A stretch of 64,000 nt of DNA from Areca catechu (taxonomy: Eukaryota; Streptophyta; Magnoliopsida; Arecales; Arecaceae): NCBI GenBank assembly GCA_021397845.1, contig CM038046.1:63444021-63508020 (forward strand), given 5' to 3'. Each line of letters begins with the position of its first letter. Positions within the stretch are counted from its first letter, which is position 1. Under the pieces are notes generated by a model, which saw only the letters and a list, made by a program, of their open reading frames with translations, made no database searches and was not told the origin of the DNA. Made by a program: the position numbers and the translations under genes. Below, in pieces: positions 22,662-34,570 of this stretch.

Positions 22662-25024
22662 TGTAGGGTTTGATGGCAAGGTGGAAACATAGATTTCAAA
22701 ATTTTTATTTTTATCTTTTGAAATCTTCACCAAACCTTTAACCCAAGATCTCCTTAAAAGAATTAAAACATATAAAATGTATATATACGATTTAATCTCA
22801 AATTAAGATACTAACCTGTATCGCAAAATCCAAACTCTGAATCTCCACCAGGTGCCCAAATGTTCACCCTCCAATGGTGATCCACACAGAAAAAGATGAA
22901 GACAACAATTTTTAGTTCTTGGCTCCTCTTCTTGAATTCTTTTTCAAGAATTCAATTCTTGGACTTTTAGGCTAAAATTTTCTTTCTTGAAAATTTCTTT
23001 TCTTCCTTCTTTCCTCTTCTTGAATTTTCTTCAAGAATTCCCTTTCTTGAATCCCTTTTCTTGAATTGAATTGGAAGAAAAATTAAGACAGGCAAAGTCT
23101 TAATTCAAGAAGGAAAAGAAGAAGAATAGATCCTTTACTTTTTCTTTCCTTTACCGTTCAAGACCTTCTTCTTATTCTTGTTTAGGGTCAGAGTTTCGAC
23201 AGAGGATACCTCTATAAGGGAAACAATACCCAACAAGAACAAGGGGAAGGAGTATTCTGGAGAGGAAGAAAGGGAATTGGATCTCTGAATTATGTTACGT
23301 GAAAACACCCGAGAACCCAACCCTATTTATAGATCTCAGAGGGGTGTCATCTCAAAACAACGCAACCCTCTGAAATCCCAGGGATCACGATCCCTCATTC
23401 CTCATGCGTCCCCTTAACCAAAAATCATGATTCTTCGATTTAATTTTCGTTTTTCCGACGAGGAGGACTCTCGGAAAAACTTCAGGAAGAATCGCGACTT
23501 TTGGAGATGGATTTGCGATCGAAAAGCGATGGATCTTTTCCTTAATTTTTTCTGGCCATTAGATCCAGATCCAAGGGCGCCAGACAAGGATCTGAATCGC
23601 CCCTTTTTTAGATATTTCTCTGACGTTTATTTTCTTTCTCACGTGTTTTAAGAGAAGTCCACGCGCGTGGACTCTCTTTCTTGGCGGCGCGGGTGAGAAA
23701 AGGGAGGGGGCGGCTTGGAGAGAGGGTCTCAGTGAACTAAATTCATTTGGGTTCAGCCATGGGTTAGCCCAATGTCCTAAAAATTAAATTGGACCTTAAT
23801 CTGGTTCAATTAGAACCCAATTAAGCCCAATTCGGAACCAAATTCGAATCTAATTCGAATAGAAATTTGGTCTGCAACACATGCTAGTGTGTTTATCCTG
23901 CAAACATGATTTAATTCCAAATTAAATCCTTCATCAATTTTCTTTTGTGTGTGACCCATTGGGTTCCACACCTAGCCAGCAGTAGGTCCGAGTTCTATTT
24001 GACTTAATTCGGTTAGATCTCAACTAAGCCGATTTAGGTCAACTCAAACTAGCTCGACTCGGTCAATTAGAATCTAATTCAAATTAACTTATTTGAATTA
24101 CCATGACTCAATCATATACCTACAAGACAAGATTGACGTCTAGCAACGTATCATGTCTACCCGGAAGATGTGGAATTTTGGTGAAATTACCAAAATACCC
24201 TTCAGTGGTGAGTTACCGGGCAATTCAGTCCTTTGATCAACTTGCATCCCGAATATGATTATGAATATGGATACTTGTCAAATCCAATTTCATATTCATC
24301 CCTAGCTCAATCTTTATAATGATGATTCATTAATGAACCATTAGAAAATAACTTTAATGTTCATACTTTGATTAAAGGTTTCCTGAATCCATCATTTGAA
24401 ATTAGTTGGATGCTATTCCCTCTTACTAGAGCTGATCAATTCCTTGTTGACCTACTCACAACCTCCATATACAATCCACCATAACCAGTATCACCTCGTG
24501 CATGACTCAGTGTCATGATTGATTGCGAACCAAAGTATGGATTCATATATATAAGGTACTATGGTAGTCTCAGGTCAAAGGACCACATGCACTACTCCCA
24601 CTATGAGAATTATCTATTGACAAACAGATAAGGTTCTATTAGATATTCTCAATCTGGATCAATTCAGTGAACTCATTTTCTAATGAACACTCACATCCTA
24701 GTATTAGTGTCAAATACAAGTGATTGTGAGATCAGTTACCCTCATTACAAAACATATATAGGATGTGTTGGTCTTGCCGGAAACATTGATCCCCAACTCA
24801 ATGTCCCATCGACCAGGAATATTTTAGATTAGGGTTTTAAGGCTTTAGGTCTCACTGGTATGATCTCATCATAACCCTAGAACCATAGCCCTAATCTATG
24901 GGGTTCATCATAAAATCAAAAAGACATAGCAAATGATGAAAATATGCCTTTATAAAATGTCAATTCATTGATTTTGGGATCAAAATTACAATATTTCAAT
25001 TGGCTTTCAGGGCACAATCTTTCA
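22662..25024 (-). repeat. 3' LTR of G
   Basis: TGTAGGGTTTGATGG to CACAATCTTTCA, 2363 bp. The purine tract GCAAGTGGGAGAT (minus strand) abuts it at 25025-25037. The TATA box is at 23324-23331. No gene lies inside; open frames such as 23427-23651 recur in the other LTR on the same sequence. Confidence 0.95.
23324..23331 (-). promoter_or_regulatory. TATA box in the G LTR
   Basis: Minus strand GATCTATAAATAGGGTTGGG. The other copy is at 30865-30872 in the 5' LTR, where it would drive element transcription. Confidence 0.65.
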
Positions 25025-25038
25025 ATCTCCCACTTGCA

Positions 25039-28000
25039 CTAAAGCCAATCGCCTTTAAATTTTAACCCCATACAATCAAGGTGGCGATCAAACTCTCGCT
25101 GTGATAGAGCCTTAGTGAACGGATCTGCTACGTTGTTCTTCGTTTCTACCCTTTTAATGCAGACTTCTTGTCTTTCGACAATCTCTCGAACGAGATGGAA
25201 GCGTCTCAGAATGTGCTTTGATTTGTGATGAGCTCTTGGTTCCTTTGCTTGAGCAACAGCCCCCGTATTATCACAGTAAAGTGATACTGGACCTTCAATC
25301 TCAGGAACTACGCCCAACTCTGATATGAACTTCTTCATCCAGACAGCTTCCTTGGCAGCTTCACTAACAGCAATGTACTCTGCCTCAGTTGTTGAGTCAG
25401 CTACAGTTTGCTGTTTAGAACTTTTCCAGCTTATAGCTCCTCCATTAAGGGTAAAAACATACCCAGATATAGATTTGCTGTCATCTGGATCTGATTGAAA
25501 ACTAGAATCTGAATAAGCTTCTAGTTTAAGATCAGATCCTCCGTATATTAGAAAAATATCCTTAGTTCTTCTTAAGTACTTAAGAATATTTTTCACAGCC
25601 TTCCAATGATCCTCTCCTGGATCAGCCTGAAACCTGCTGGCTATACCTAAGGCATATGCCACATCAGGCCTAGTACATAACATAGCATACATAATAGACC
25701 CTACTGCCGAAGCATAAGGTACCGAATTCATTCTATTTCTTTCTTCAGGTGTCTTAGGAGACATCTTCTTAGAAAGATGTATGCCATGACCAATAGGTAA
25801 GTAACCTCTTTTACTTTCCTCCATGCTAAATCTTTTTAGCACTTGGTCAATGTACCTAGACTGGGATAAACCTAGCATCCTCCTAGATCTATCTCTATAG
25901 ATCTTGATGCCTAGTATATAAGATGCTTCTCCCAAGTCTTTTATGGAAAACTGTTTAGATAACCATACCTTGACCGATTGTAACATTGGGATATCATTCC
26001 GAATGAGGAGTATGTCATCTACATACAGAACCAAGAAAACTATGGCACTCCCACTAGTCTTCTTGTACACACAAGGTTCATCCTCATTTTTGATAAAGTC
26101 AAATTCTTTGACTGTCTTATCAAATCGGATGTTCCAACTCCTAGATGCTTGCTTTAATCCATAAATAGATTTCTTTAGCCTACATACCTGATTAGGTTTA
26201 GTCTCCAAGACAAAATCTTCTGGCTGTGACATATAAACCTCTTCCTCAAGGAAACCATTGAGGAATGCAGTTTTCACATCCATCTGCCAGATTTCATAAT
26301 CATGATATGCTGCTATAGCAAGCATGATCCGAATAGATTTGAGCATGGCAACAGGAGAAAATGTTTCATCATAATCTATTCCCTGTTTTTGTCTGAAACC
26401 CTTAGCCACTAATCTGGCTTTATAAGTTTCAACTTGGCCATCTGCCCCAATCTTTTTCTTATAGACCCATTTGCATCCAATAGGGTTAACACTCTCTGGT
26501 GCATCAACCAAAGTCCAGACTTGGTTGACATACATGGAGTCCATTTCGGACCTCATGGCTTCCAGCCATTTGTCTGAGTCACTACTTATGACAGCATCCG
26601 TATATGTTAAAGGCTTATCATTATCAATGATTCGGGCTTCATTATTTTCAATAATGAACCCATACCTTTCAGGTGCATGTCGCACTCTATCAGACTTACG
26701 GATAGGAGTGGTGTGTTCAGGTTCTATACTAACTGTGTTATGATTTTGTTGAGATGTATCTACTTGTTGAACTTCTTCAAGTTCAATATTTCTCCCACTG
26801 CCCTTTTGTAGGATGAATTCTTTTTCCATAAAAATGGCATGCCTACTGACTAAAACCTTTTGTTCAGTAGGGTGGTAGAATAGATATCCTATACTATCTT
26901 TGGGATATCCAACAAATAGACATTTTTCTGCTCTAACATCAAGCTTTTGTTCAAAATTTCTTTTGACATAAGCTGGACATCCCCATATCTTAAGGTGCTT
27001 AAGATTGGGTTTCTTTCCCCTCCATAACTCATATGGAATGCTAGATACAGATTTGGATGGTACTCTATTCAAAATATTAGCCGCTGTTTCCAAGGCATAT
27101 CCCCAGAAAGAAACAGGTAAGTCTGTGAAGCACATCATGGACCGTACCATATCTAATAAAGTACGATTTCTCCTTTCAGCAACACCATTTAATTGTGGTG
27201 TGTAAGGAGGAGTCCATTCAGAGATGATTCCCTTTTGTTTAAGGTGATCAAGAAACTCGGTGGATAAGTATTCACCTCCTCTATCTGATCGAAGGATCTT
27301 AATACTTTTCCCCGTTTGTTTCTCTACCATACTTTGATACTCTAAAAATTTTTCAAAAGCTTCGGACTTATGTTTCATTAGATACACAAATCCGTACCTT
27401 GAAAAATCATCAGTGAATGTGATGAAATATGAGTATCCACCCTTGGCCTGAGTTGTCATAGGTCCACATACATCAGTGTGTATGAGTCCTAATAACTCTG
27501 TTGTCCTTTCATTATGTCCACTAAATGGAGTCTTGGTCATTTTACCCATGAGGCATGATTCACAAGTTCCTAATGATTCATAGTCATAAGGATTAAGGAA
27601 TTTTTCCTTGTATAACTTGTTAATCCTCTGCTCACTAATATGTCCAAGACGACAGTGCCAAAGTAAAGTATTGTTTACTTCATCTCTTTTTCGTTTATTA
27701 CTAACATGTAGTATATTGTCATCAGAAGATAAAGTTAAGAGACCATTGCAAAATATGCCATTAAATATTATTTCATTAGAAAAACTGATTGAGCAGCCAC
27801 TGCTCATTACATTCATAATATATCCTTGTTTAAGTAACAAGGGTATAGATATGATGTTTCTAATGATTCTAGGCATAAAATAATAATTTTTTAACTCTAA
27901 AATATTCCCAGAAGGCAGCTTCAACATATAAGTCCCTACAGCTTCTGCTTGGATGGAATCTCCTCCAGCACCGTAGAGCTCGAAGTCGCCTTCCTTCAAA

Positions 28001-28941
28001 ACTCTAATGTTCTATAGTCCCTGCAATGATTTGCAGATATGATGACCACAAGCAGTATCCAATACCCAAGAGTTTGAATTAGAAGAGTCTAATGACAAAA
28101 TTGCATGTATCTCATACATACCTTTTGGTGCATCACTAGCACCAGGCTTCACACTTGCAAGGTAAACCTTGCAGTTTCTTTTCCAGTGACCCGGCTTGCC
28201 ACAATGAAAGCAGGTCATTTGTCCGGAGGCCTTCTTTCCTTTCTTTTTCTTGATGCCCCCTTTTGGGTTTAACCTCCTCTTGGAACCCTTTTTGCCTATT
28301 TTCTTCTTGTTTACACCATCTACAAGAAGAAGTGGAGCCTTATTTTTCTTTAAATGGCTCTCTACTGTTTTTAACATATTCAACAGCTCAGGCAAGGAAG
28401 TGTTAAGTTTGTTCATATGATAATTAAGAACAAACTGTGAAAATGACTCTGGGAGTGACTGCAGGATTAAATCCTGATTCAACTCCCCATCCATAACAAA
28501 ACCCAATTGACCCAATCGGGTGATTAGGTCAATAACCTTTAATACATGGTCTTGTACGGATGTACCTTCTGTCATCCTTGCACGGAATAACTGCTTAGAT
28601 ATTTCATATCTTGCAGTTCGACTATGTTCTCCATAAAGTTCTTTTAAATTGAGCAATATGGAGTTTGTGTCCATGCTTTCATGTTGCCTCTGTAACTCAT
28701 TGGTCATAGAGGCAAGCATTATACACTTGACAGTAAGTGAGTCATTTTGCCACGTGTTATATGTTGTCTTATCCTCTTGCGAGGCATCTTCCCCTAATGG
28801 TTCCAAGGTTGGGGTATCAAGAATATAAGAAATTCTTTCTTGGCTGAGTACTATCTTCAGGTTTCTCAACCAATCAACATAGTTTGGTCCAGTCAATTTA
28901 TTTGCATCAAGAATGCTACGGAGTGAGAGTGAAGATGCCAT
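25039..28941 (-). pseudogene. G gag-pol polyprotein with one premature stop
   Basis: A single reading frame of 1300 codons from ATG 28941 to the stop at 25039, broken only by TAG at 28012-28014 just after the protease start. Gag (MASSLSLRSILDANKLTG) ends with the zinc knuckle CFHCGKPGHWKRNC. The protease has WVLDTACGHHIC. The GAG-pre-integrase finger LLWHCRLGHI..CESC leads to the integrase core (LIHTDVCGPM, SDRGGEYL, NGVAERRNRTL), RT (WQMDVKTAFLNGFLEEEVYM, LYVDDILLI) and RNase H (AYSDSSFQSD, STTEAEYIA), with a C-terminal AHHKSKHILRRFHL. Where G has the stop, F reads through with a His codon. The domain order protease-integrase-RT-RNase H defines Ty1/copia. Confidence 0.93.
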
Positions 28942-29120
28942 TTAATCTACATTAACAAACAACATTACATAAGCAAATAATCAATGTTGACAAAATATAA
29001 TTAAATTAGGACTTTAACTTAATTATGTCTCCCACTATTTTATCAAGCATCATAACCCTCAATGTGATGATCGAGAAAACCCTAATTGGTTCTCTTAGTG
29101 GGGTTGAGATCCTAATTCCT

Positions 29121-29440
29121 CATAAAAGACCTTGTGTGTACACAACAAATCTTATATAAGTTCAAAGGTAGGAAAACTCTTTCCAATTGTAATTCATACA
29201 ATTCTCAACTTATCTTGGCCTCTAAAATATTAATAGCTTTGTGTGTACACAACAAACTATAATATTTTAGTTAAGTTAGACCCTTCATTACTATATAGTC
29301 ATGATATTAATTATAATACCCTTGTGTGTACACAACAAAGTATTATATTAAATCATTCCATAAGCATCAAATGTACCAAGCAAAAATTATGTTAGTCACC
29401 ATAAAGAAAAAAGGCCTTGTGTGTACACAACAAACCTAAT
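29121..29440 (-). ncRNA. Array of four like-looped hairpins in the G leader
   Basis: Loop CTTGTGTGTACACAACAAA (first base sometimes preceded by C) occurs at 29130-29149, 29237-29256, 29320-29339 and 29415-29434. The flanking arms differ from hairpin to hairpin yet are complementary: 29122-29129 with 29150-29157 (one mismatch); CTAAAATATTAATAG (29222-29236) with CTATAATATTTTAG (29257-29270), one bulge; TTAATTATAATAC (29307-29319) with GTATTATATTAA (29340-29351), one bulge; and AGG with CCT (29412-29437), extended outward by CCAT and ATGG. The loop holds the palindrome TGTGTACACA. Confidence 0.8.
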
Positions 29441-29530
29441 ATGGATCATAACATGACTTGGCATGAAGGAAGGCCATATGTAGTGAATATTACACTAAGC
29501 ATATCAATCAATAATTAAGTTAATCATACC

Positions 29531-29602
29531 GGCCAGGTAAGTGGGAGAGTGGTGGGAGTCCCCCCGTTGCTTTCCTTAGACACCAATAAGAATTGGCCAG
29601 GT
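29531..29602 (-). other. Shared leader module (ACCTGGCC module) in G
   Basis: In RNA sense: ACCTGGCCAATTCTTATTGG, TGTCTAAGG, GCAACGGGGGGACTCCCAC and then CACTTACCTGGCC. CCAAT and ATTGG form a hairpin around TCTT. Chromoviruses A, C, E and I carry related sequence at the same place in their leaders. Confidence 0.65.
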
Positions 29603-29781
29603 CAGTCAACGGAACCAATTAAAAACCACTTCCTCTTTACCGATCATGAACCACTTTTCCTAGACACCGAATGATAAACTAATCATATTGATTATTTTTG
29701 CTTTTGGTATATGACACTACAACTTAATATATTTTTTAAGAGGGCTTTATTAAAACAAAGCACATTTTAGCAAATATGTGC

Positions 29782-30040
29782 CATCATACTAGGACAACCA
29801 TTTACCACATAATGGATCCACCATTATGCTAGGGCAACCTTATTTCGGTATGATGACTAGAAGGCTAAACATATCTCTATGCAAATTAAGGTTTAAGTGA
29901 AAACCTTAATTAGTGGCATACATCAAACATATATGCATAATTAACACAAATATGTGATTAGTGTGTCATCATACTAGGACAACCATTTACCACATAATGG
30001 ATCCACCATTATGCCAGGGCAACCTTATTTCAGTATGATG
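29782..30040 (-). ncRNA. Nested hairpin unit, two copies, in the G leader
   Basis: Copy 1: outer arms CATCATAC (29782-29789) and GTATGATG (29848-29855), inner arms CATAATGG (29808-29815) and CCATTATG (29821-29828). Copy 2 has the same arms at 29967-29974 / 30033-30040 and 29993-30000 / 30006-30013. F has one copy. Confidence 0.7.
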
Positions 30041-30189
30041 ACTAGATCTCTATGCATATCTCTACAACAATTAGGGTTTGAGTGAAAACCCTAATTGGTG
30101 ACATTACAACAAACATATATTACATCTCATGTTACTTATATAAATATGCATCTAAAATTCAGAATATATATTTTAATCTTAATAAGGAG

Positions 30190-30201
30190 GCTCTGATACC
30201 A
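30190..30201 (-). promoter_or_regulatory. Primer-binding site of G
   Basis: Minus strand TGGTATCAGAGC, perfect for initiator tRNA-Met, one base from the LTR end. Confidence 0.92.
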
Positions 30202-30202
30202 C

Positions 30203-32567
30203 TGTAGGGTTTGATGGCAAGGCAGAAACATAGATTTCAAAATTTTTATTTTTATCTTTTGAAATCTTCACCAAACCTTTAACCCAAGATCTCCTTAAAA
30301 GAATTAAAACATATAAAATGTATATATAAGATTTAATCTCAAATTAAGATACTAACCTGTATCGCAAAATCCAAACTCTGAATCTCCACCAGGTGCCCAA
30401 ATGTTCACCCTCCAATGGTGATCCACACAGAAAAAGATGAAGACAACAATTTCTAGTTCTTGGCTCCTCTTCTTGAATTCTTTTTCAAGAATTCAATTCT
30501 TGGACTTTTAGGCTGAAATTTTCTTTCTTGAAAATTTCTTTTCTTCCTTCTTTCCTCTTCTTGAATTTTCTTCAAGAATTCCCTTTCTTGAATCCATTTT
30601 CTTGAATTGAATTGGAAGAAAAATTAAGACAGGCAAAGTCTTAATTCAAGAAGGAAAAGAAGAAGAACAGATCCTTTCCTTTTTCTTTCCTTTACCGTTC
30701 AAGACCTTCTTCTTATTCTTGTTTAGGGTCAGAGTTTCGACAGAGGATACCTCTGTAAGGGAAACAATACCCAACAAGAACAAGGGGAAGGAGTATTCTG
30801 GAGAGGAAGAAAGGGAAATGGATCTCTGAATTATGTTACGTGAAAACCCCCAAGAACCCAACCCTATTTATAGATCTCAGAGGGGTGTCATCTCAAAACA
30901 ACGCAACCCTCTGAAATCCCAGGGATCACGATCCCTCATTCCTCACGTGTCCCCTCAACCAAAAATCATGATTCTCTGATTTAATTTTTGTTTTTCCGAC
31001 GAGGAGGACTCTCGGAAAAACTTAAGGAAGAATCGCGACTTTTGGAGACGGATTTGCGACCGAAAAGCGACGGATCTTTTCCTTAATTTTTTTTGGCCAT
31101 CAGATCCAGATCCAAGGGTGCCAGACAAGGATCTGAATCGCCCCTTTTTCAGATATTTCTCTGACATTTATTTTCTTTCTCACGTGTTTTAAGAGAAGTC
31201 CACGTGCGTGGACTCTCTTTCTTGGCGCGCGCGGGTGAGAAAAGGGAGGGGGCGGCTTGGAGAGAGGGTCTCAGTGAACTAAATTCATTTGGGTTCAGCC
31301 ATGGGTTAGCCCAATGTCCTAAAAATTAAATTGGACCTTAATCTGGTTCAATTAGAACCCAATTAAGCCCAATTCGAAACCAAATTCAAATCTGATTCGA
31401 ATAGAAATTTGGTCTGCAACACATGCTAGTGTGTTTATCCTGCAAACATGATTTAATTCCAAATTAAATCCTTCATCAATTTTCTTTTGTGTGTGACCCA
31501 TTGGGTTCCACACCTAGCCAGCAGTAGGTCCGAGTTCTATTTGACTTAATTCGGTTAGATCTCAACTAAGCCGATTTAGGTCAACTCAAACTAGCTCGAC
31601 TTGGTCAATTAGAATCTAATTCAAATTAACTTATTTGAATTACCATGACTCAATCATATACCTACAAGACAAGATTGACGTCTAGCAACGTATCATGTCT
31701 ACCCGGAAGATGTGGAATTTTGGTGGAATTACCAAAATACCCTTCAGTGGTGAGTTACCAGGCAATTCAGTCCTTTGATCAACTTGCATCCCGAATATGA
31801 TTATGAATATGGATACTTGTCAAATCCAATTTCATATTCATCCCTAGCTCAATCTTTATAATGATGATTCATTAATGAACCATTAGAAAATAACTCTAAT
31901 GTTCATACTTTGATCAAAGGTTTCCTGAATCCATCATTTGAAATTAGCTGGATGCTATTCCCTCTTACTAGAGCTGATCAATTCCTTGTTGACCTACTCA
32001 CAACCTTCATATACAATCCACCATAACCAGTATCACCTCGTGCATGACTCAGTGTCATGATTGATTGCGAACCAAAGTATGGATTCATATATATAAGGTA
32101 CTATGGTAGTCTCAGGTCAAAGGACCACATGCACTACTCCCACTATGAGAATTATCTATTGACAAACAGATAAGGTTCCATTAGATATTCTCAATCTGGA
32201 TCAATTCAGTGAACTCATTCTCTAATGAACACTCACATCCTAGTATTAGTGTCAAACACAAGTGACTGTGAGATCAGTTACCCTCATTACAAAACATATA
32301 TAGGATGTGCTGGTCTTGCTGGAAACATTGATCCCCAACTCAATGTCCCATCAACCAGGAATATTTTAGATTAGGGTTTTAAGGCTTTATGTCTTACTGG
32401 TATGATCTCATCATAACCCTAGAACCATAGCCCTAATCTATGGGGTTCATCATAAAATCAAAAAGACACAGCAAATGATGAAAATAATGCCTTTATAAAA
32501 TGTCAATTCATTGATTTTGGGATCAAAATTACAATATTTCAATTGGCTTTCAGGGCACAATCTTTCA
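30203..32567 (-). repeat. 5' LTR of G
   Basis: A 2365-bp partner of 22662-25024 with few substitutions. TSD ATTTA follows at 32568-32572. Confidence 0.95.
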
Positions 32568-32572
32568 ATTTA

Positions 32573-34556
32573 GGCTTGTCTTAAATTGGAGGAGAAACTA
32601 AGACAAGAATGTCTTAATGTAAGAAAGAAAGAATAAAAATCAGAACTCCTTCTTTCCTTTACCGTCGGAGACTTTCGCTCTTGTTCTTGTTCAGTAGCAG
32701 AGTTTCGACAGAGGTGTACTCTGTAAAGGAAACAGTACAAGAACAAGAAAAGAGAGAAAGAGTCTTTTGGAGAGGCAGAAGAAAAAAAAATTTTAGATTA
32801 CAGAGTTCTGATTTTTCCTGACCCCTTAAATAGATCTCAAAAAGTCACCCACACAACTCTTCGTGAAAAACTTCTCATGCCCTTTCTTATTTTCTCACGC
32901 CCCATCCTTCCTTCTCACAGCCTTCCGGATAAATCCCACAGCTTTTCTTAAATGAAAAGTTGCGATGTTTTTAAAAGAAAGGAGTCACGACTTTTAATCT
33001 CCGAGGAGATGTTATTTCGCGCAACCGGGAAGCAACGAATGCTTTCTTCCTTTCTCAAAAAAAAACATCAACCCTTGGATTCCAATCCAAGGGGGGACAT
33101 TTGAGGCGCTAAAGGAGATAAGAGAAGCCGCCCCATATAAAAAACACCGGAGTTTTTTATGGAGTGCACCAGGAGTCCATGTGCCATGGACTCTTCCAAA
33201 TGGCGCGCCAAGAGTCCATTAGCGCATGGACTCTTGGCATTTTGGCATGAAAATGCTAAGGGGCGGGTGGGGGGCTAGCCTAGATACATGGTTAACCAAT
33301 AGGGTTAGCCATAATCCCTATAACCTCAATTAGGGTCTAATTAGATCCAATTAGAACCCAAATTGAACCAATCCGGAATCCTAATTCGAATCTAATTCGA
33401 ATAGAAGCTAGGATTTGCAACACCTGCTAGAGGTCATCATGCAAAATGATTTAATTACAAAATTAAACCCTTGATCAATTCTTTTAAGTGTGTGACCCAT
33501 TGGGTTCCACATCTAGCCAGTAGTGGGTTCGAATACAAGTTGACCTAATTTGATTAGAACTCTTTTTAATCGATTTAGGTCAAATCGGGCATACCCGATT
33601 ATGATCAATTAGGACTCTTCCTAATAAGTGATCATTCAATTTAATCAACCCACAAGACAAGATTGACGTCTAGCAACGTGTCATGTCTACCTGGAAGATA
33701 TGAAAATTCTGGTGAAATACCAAAAATACCCTTAATTAGAAAGTTACCGTACAATTAAATCCTTCGATCAGCCTGCACCCAAAATATAATTATGGATATG
33801 GATATATGTCAACTCCAATGTTATATTCGTTTCTAGCTCAATCTTATATTGATGATTCAATTATCTTGATATTAGAAATCATCTCTAATATCTTTACTTT
33901 GATCAAAGATTCCCTGAATCATCATCCGATTGATAACTAGCTGGATGCAATCCCCTCTTACTAAGAGTGATCGATTCCTTGTTGACCTACTCATTACCTT
34001 CATATCCAATTCACCATTCCCAGTATCAATCTTGTGCATGACTCGGTGTCATGATTAGGATTGAACCAAAGCATGGGTTCATGTACATAAGGTACTTATG
34101 GCAGTCTCAGGTCAAAGGATTACTTGTACCACTCCCACTATGAGAACCTTCTATTGACATGTAGCTAAGACTCCATTAGATGTTCTCAAGTTGGATCATA
34201 TCAGTGAACTCATTCTCTAATGAGCACCCACATCCTAGTATTAGTGTCATACACAAGTGACTGTGAGAGCAGTCACCCTATTCAGTATACATAGGATGTG
34301 CTAGTCTTACCGGAAAAACCCTGATCCCCTACTAAGGTTCCTTTGACTAAGAATATTTTAGATTAAGGTTTTAAGACTTTAGGTCTCACCGGTATGATCT
34401 CATCATAACCCTAAAATCATAGCCCTAATCTATGGGGTTAATCATATAATAATAAACACAGCGTATGATGAAAAATAATGCCTTTATTAGAATATTGTCA
34501 ATTACAATGGTTTGGGAGATACAACATAGATTGGCTTGTAGGGCATATCCCTTTCA
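32573..34556 (-). repeat. 3' LTR of F, second part
   Basis: Continues the LTR begun at 22202-22661 and matches 40109-43603 without H. It ends CCCTTTCA next to the purine tract GCAAGTGGGAGAT (minus strand, 34557-34569), the same tract as in G. No gene lies inside. Confidence 0.9.
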
Positions 34557-34570
34557 ATCTCCCACTTGCA

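Larger units (their letters stand above)
28942..30189 (-). other. 5' leader of copia G
   Basis: This 1.25-kb untranslated leader contains, in plus coordinates, four hairpins (29121-29437), the shared GGCCAGGT module (29531-29602) and two copies of a nested hairpin unit (29782-29855 and 29967-30040). No coding sequence is seen. Confidence 0.8.
22662..32567 (-). mobile_element. Ty1/copia element G, nearly intact, nested in F
   Basis: LTRs 22662-25024 and 30203-32567, TSD ATTTA (22657-22661 and 32568-32572), a PBS, a long leader and one gag-pol reading with a single stop. G is a close relative of F, its own target. The LTRs look almost identical by eye and the coding region has no frameshift, so this is among the youngest insertions in the window. 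Confidence 0.95.

Noticed and set aside
23427..23651. 74-codon frame as a gene
   Set aside because: It falls inside the G LTR, and the matching stretch of the other LTR (30967-31190) is sense/antisense LTR sequence.
28012..28100. Copia protease DTA instead of DTG as a dead active site
   Set aside because: Retroviral-type proteases allow D-[ST]-[GA], and both F and G share DTA, so this is family sequence and not damage.
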